Shown here piece after piece: positions 5,643-5,730 of a stretch of 5,730 bases of DNA (positions are counted from its first letter, which is position 1; each line of letters begins with the position of its first letter). Made by a program: the position numbers and the translations under genes. The DNA comes from Phenylobacterium sp. (lineage in GTDB: Bacteria > Pseudomonadota > Alphaproteobacteria > Caulobacterales > Caulobacteraceae). The notes below the pieces were generated by a model, which searched no databases, was not told the DNA's origin, and worked only from the letters and a program-made list of their open reading frames with translations. The DNA lies in assembly GCA_025350885.1 (NCBI GenBank), contig JANXXA010000284.1:1-5730 (forward strand), written 5' to 3'.

Positions 5643-5730
5643 TCAGTCGGCCGCGCCCGCGTCCCCGGTCACGCCGACCCGCTGGGCCAGGGCGGCGCCC
5701 ATGAAGGCGTCGAGGTCGCCGTCGAGGACG
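5643..5730 (-). CDS. prfB: Peptide chain release factor 2, C-terminal end (5' part outside window)
   Basis: RF2 recognises UGA and UAA stop codons and triggers peptide release from the ribosome. Only the last 28 residues are visible, ending at the TGA read from 5643-5645. They begin VLDGDLDAFMGAALAQRVG, which matches the conserved RF2 C-terminal signature VLDGDLDxFxxAxL. The GGQ loop, the SPF motif and the region that carries the programmed frameshift in many species are all outside the window. The gene runs toward the DUF559 cassette, which begins about 70 bases beyond its stop; no clear terminator is seen in 5575-5642. The short length limits certainty, but the signature is specific. Confidence 0.85.
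   Translation of the reverse strand, partial: VLDGDLDAFMGAALAQRVGVTGDAGAAD

Overview
The window is GC-rich (about 68% by hand count in a sample of tyrS). Its gene content points to an alphaproteobacterium of the Caulobacterales, in the Caulobacter/Phenylobacterium range. The order is inferred from protein style, from a Caulobacter-type promoter match ahead of tyrS, and from the pairing of an M23 peptidase with a bactofilin. The species cannot be read from the sequence.

Layout, left to right: (1) the 3' end of efp (elongation factor P), plus strand; (2) anmK (anhydro-N-acetylmuramic acid kinase), minus strand, its stop codon interlocked with that of efp; (3) a divergent intergenic region with a candidate promoter; (4) tyrS (tyrosyl-tRNA synthetase) followed 11 bases later by a Bcp/PrxQ-type peroxiredoxin, probably one transcript; (5) a 171-base gap with two strong inverted repeats; (6) a membrane-anchored M23 peptidase overlapping a bactofilin gene by 20 bases, which matches the LmdC-BacA morphogenesis module known from stalked and budding alphaproteobacteria; (7) a DUF559 (Vsr-like endonuclease fold) gene on the minus strand, frameshifted near its 3' end and bracketed by inverted copies of a C/G-rich palindromic repeat; (8) the 3' end of prfB (release factor 2), minus strand.

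Most of the window is housekeeping: translation (efp, tyrS, prfB), cell-wall recycling (anmK), peroxide defence (bcp), and cell shape (peptidase plus bactofilin). AnmK, the M23 peptidase and bactofilin all concern peptidoglycan, but only the last two look like a functional unit.

The least ordinary part is the roughly 600-bp DUF559 segment. It has mirrored outer repeats (29 of 30 bases identical) and mirrored inner repeats (12 of 12) on either side of a small nuclease-like gene, and the gene's frame, once repaired, runs out through the repeats. It looks like a small REP-associated cassette that may be or have been mobile. A second oddity is a sharp fall in GC at the 3' end of tyrS, confined to the S4-domain region.
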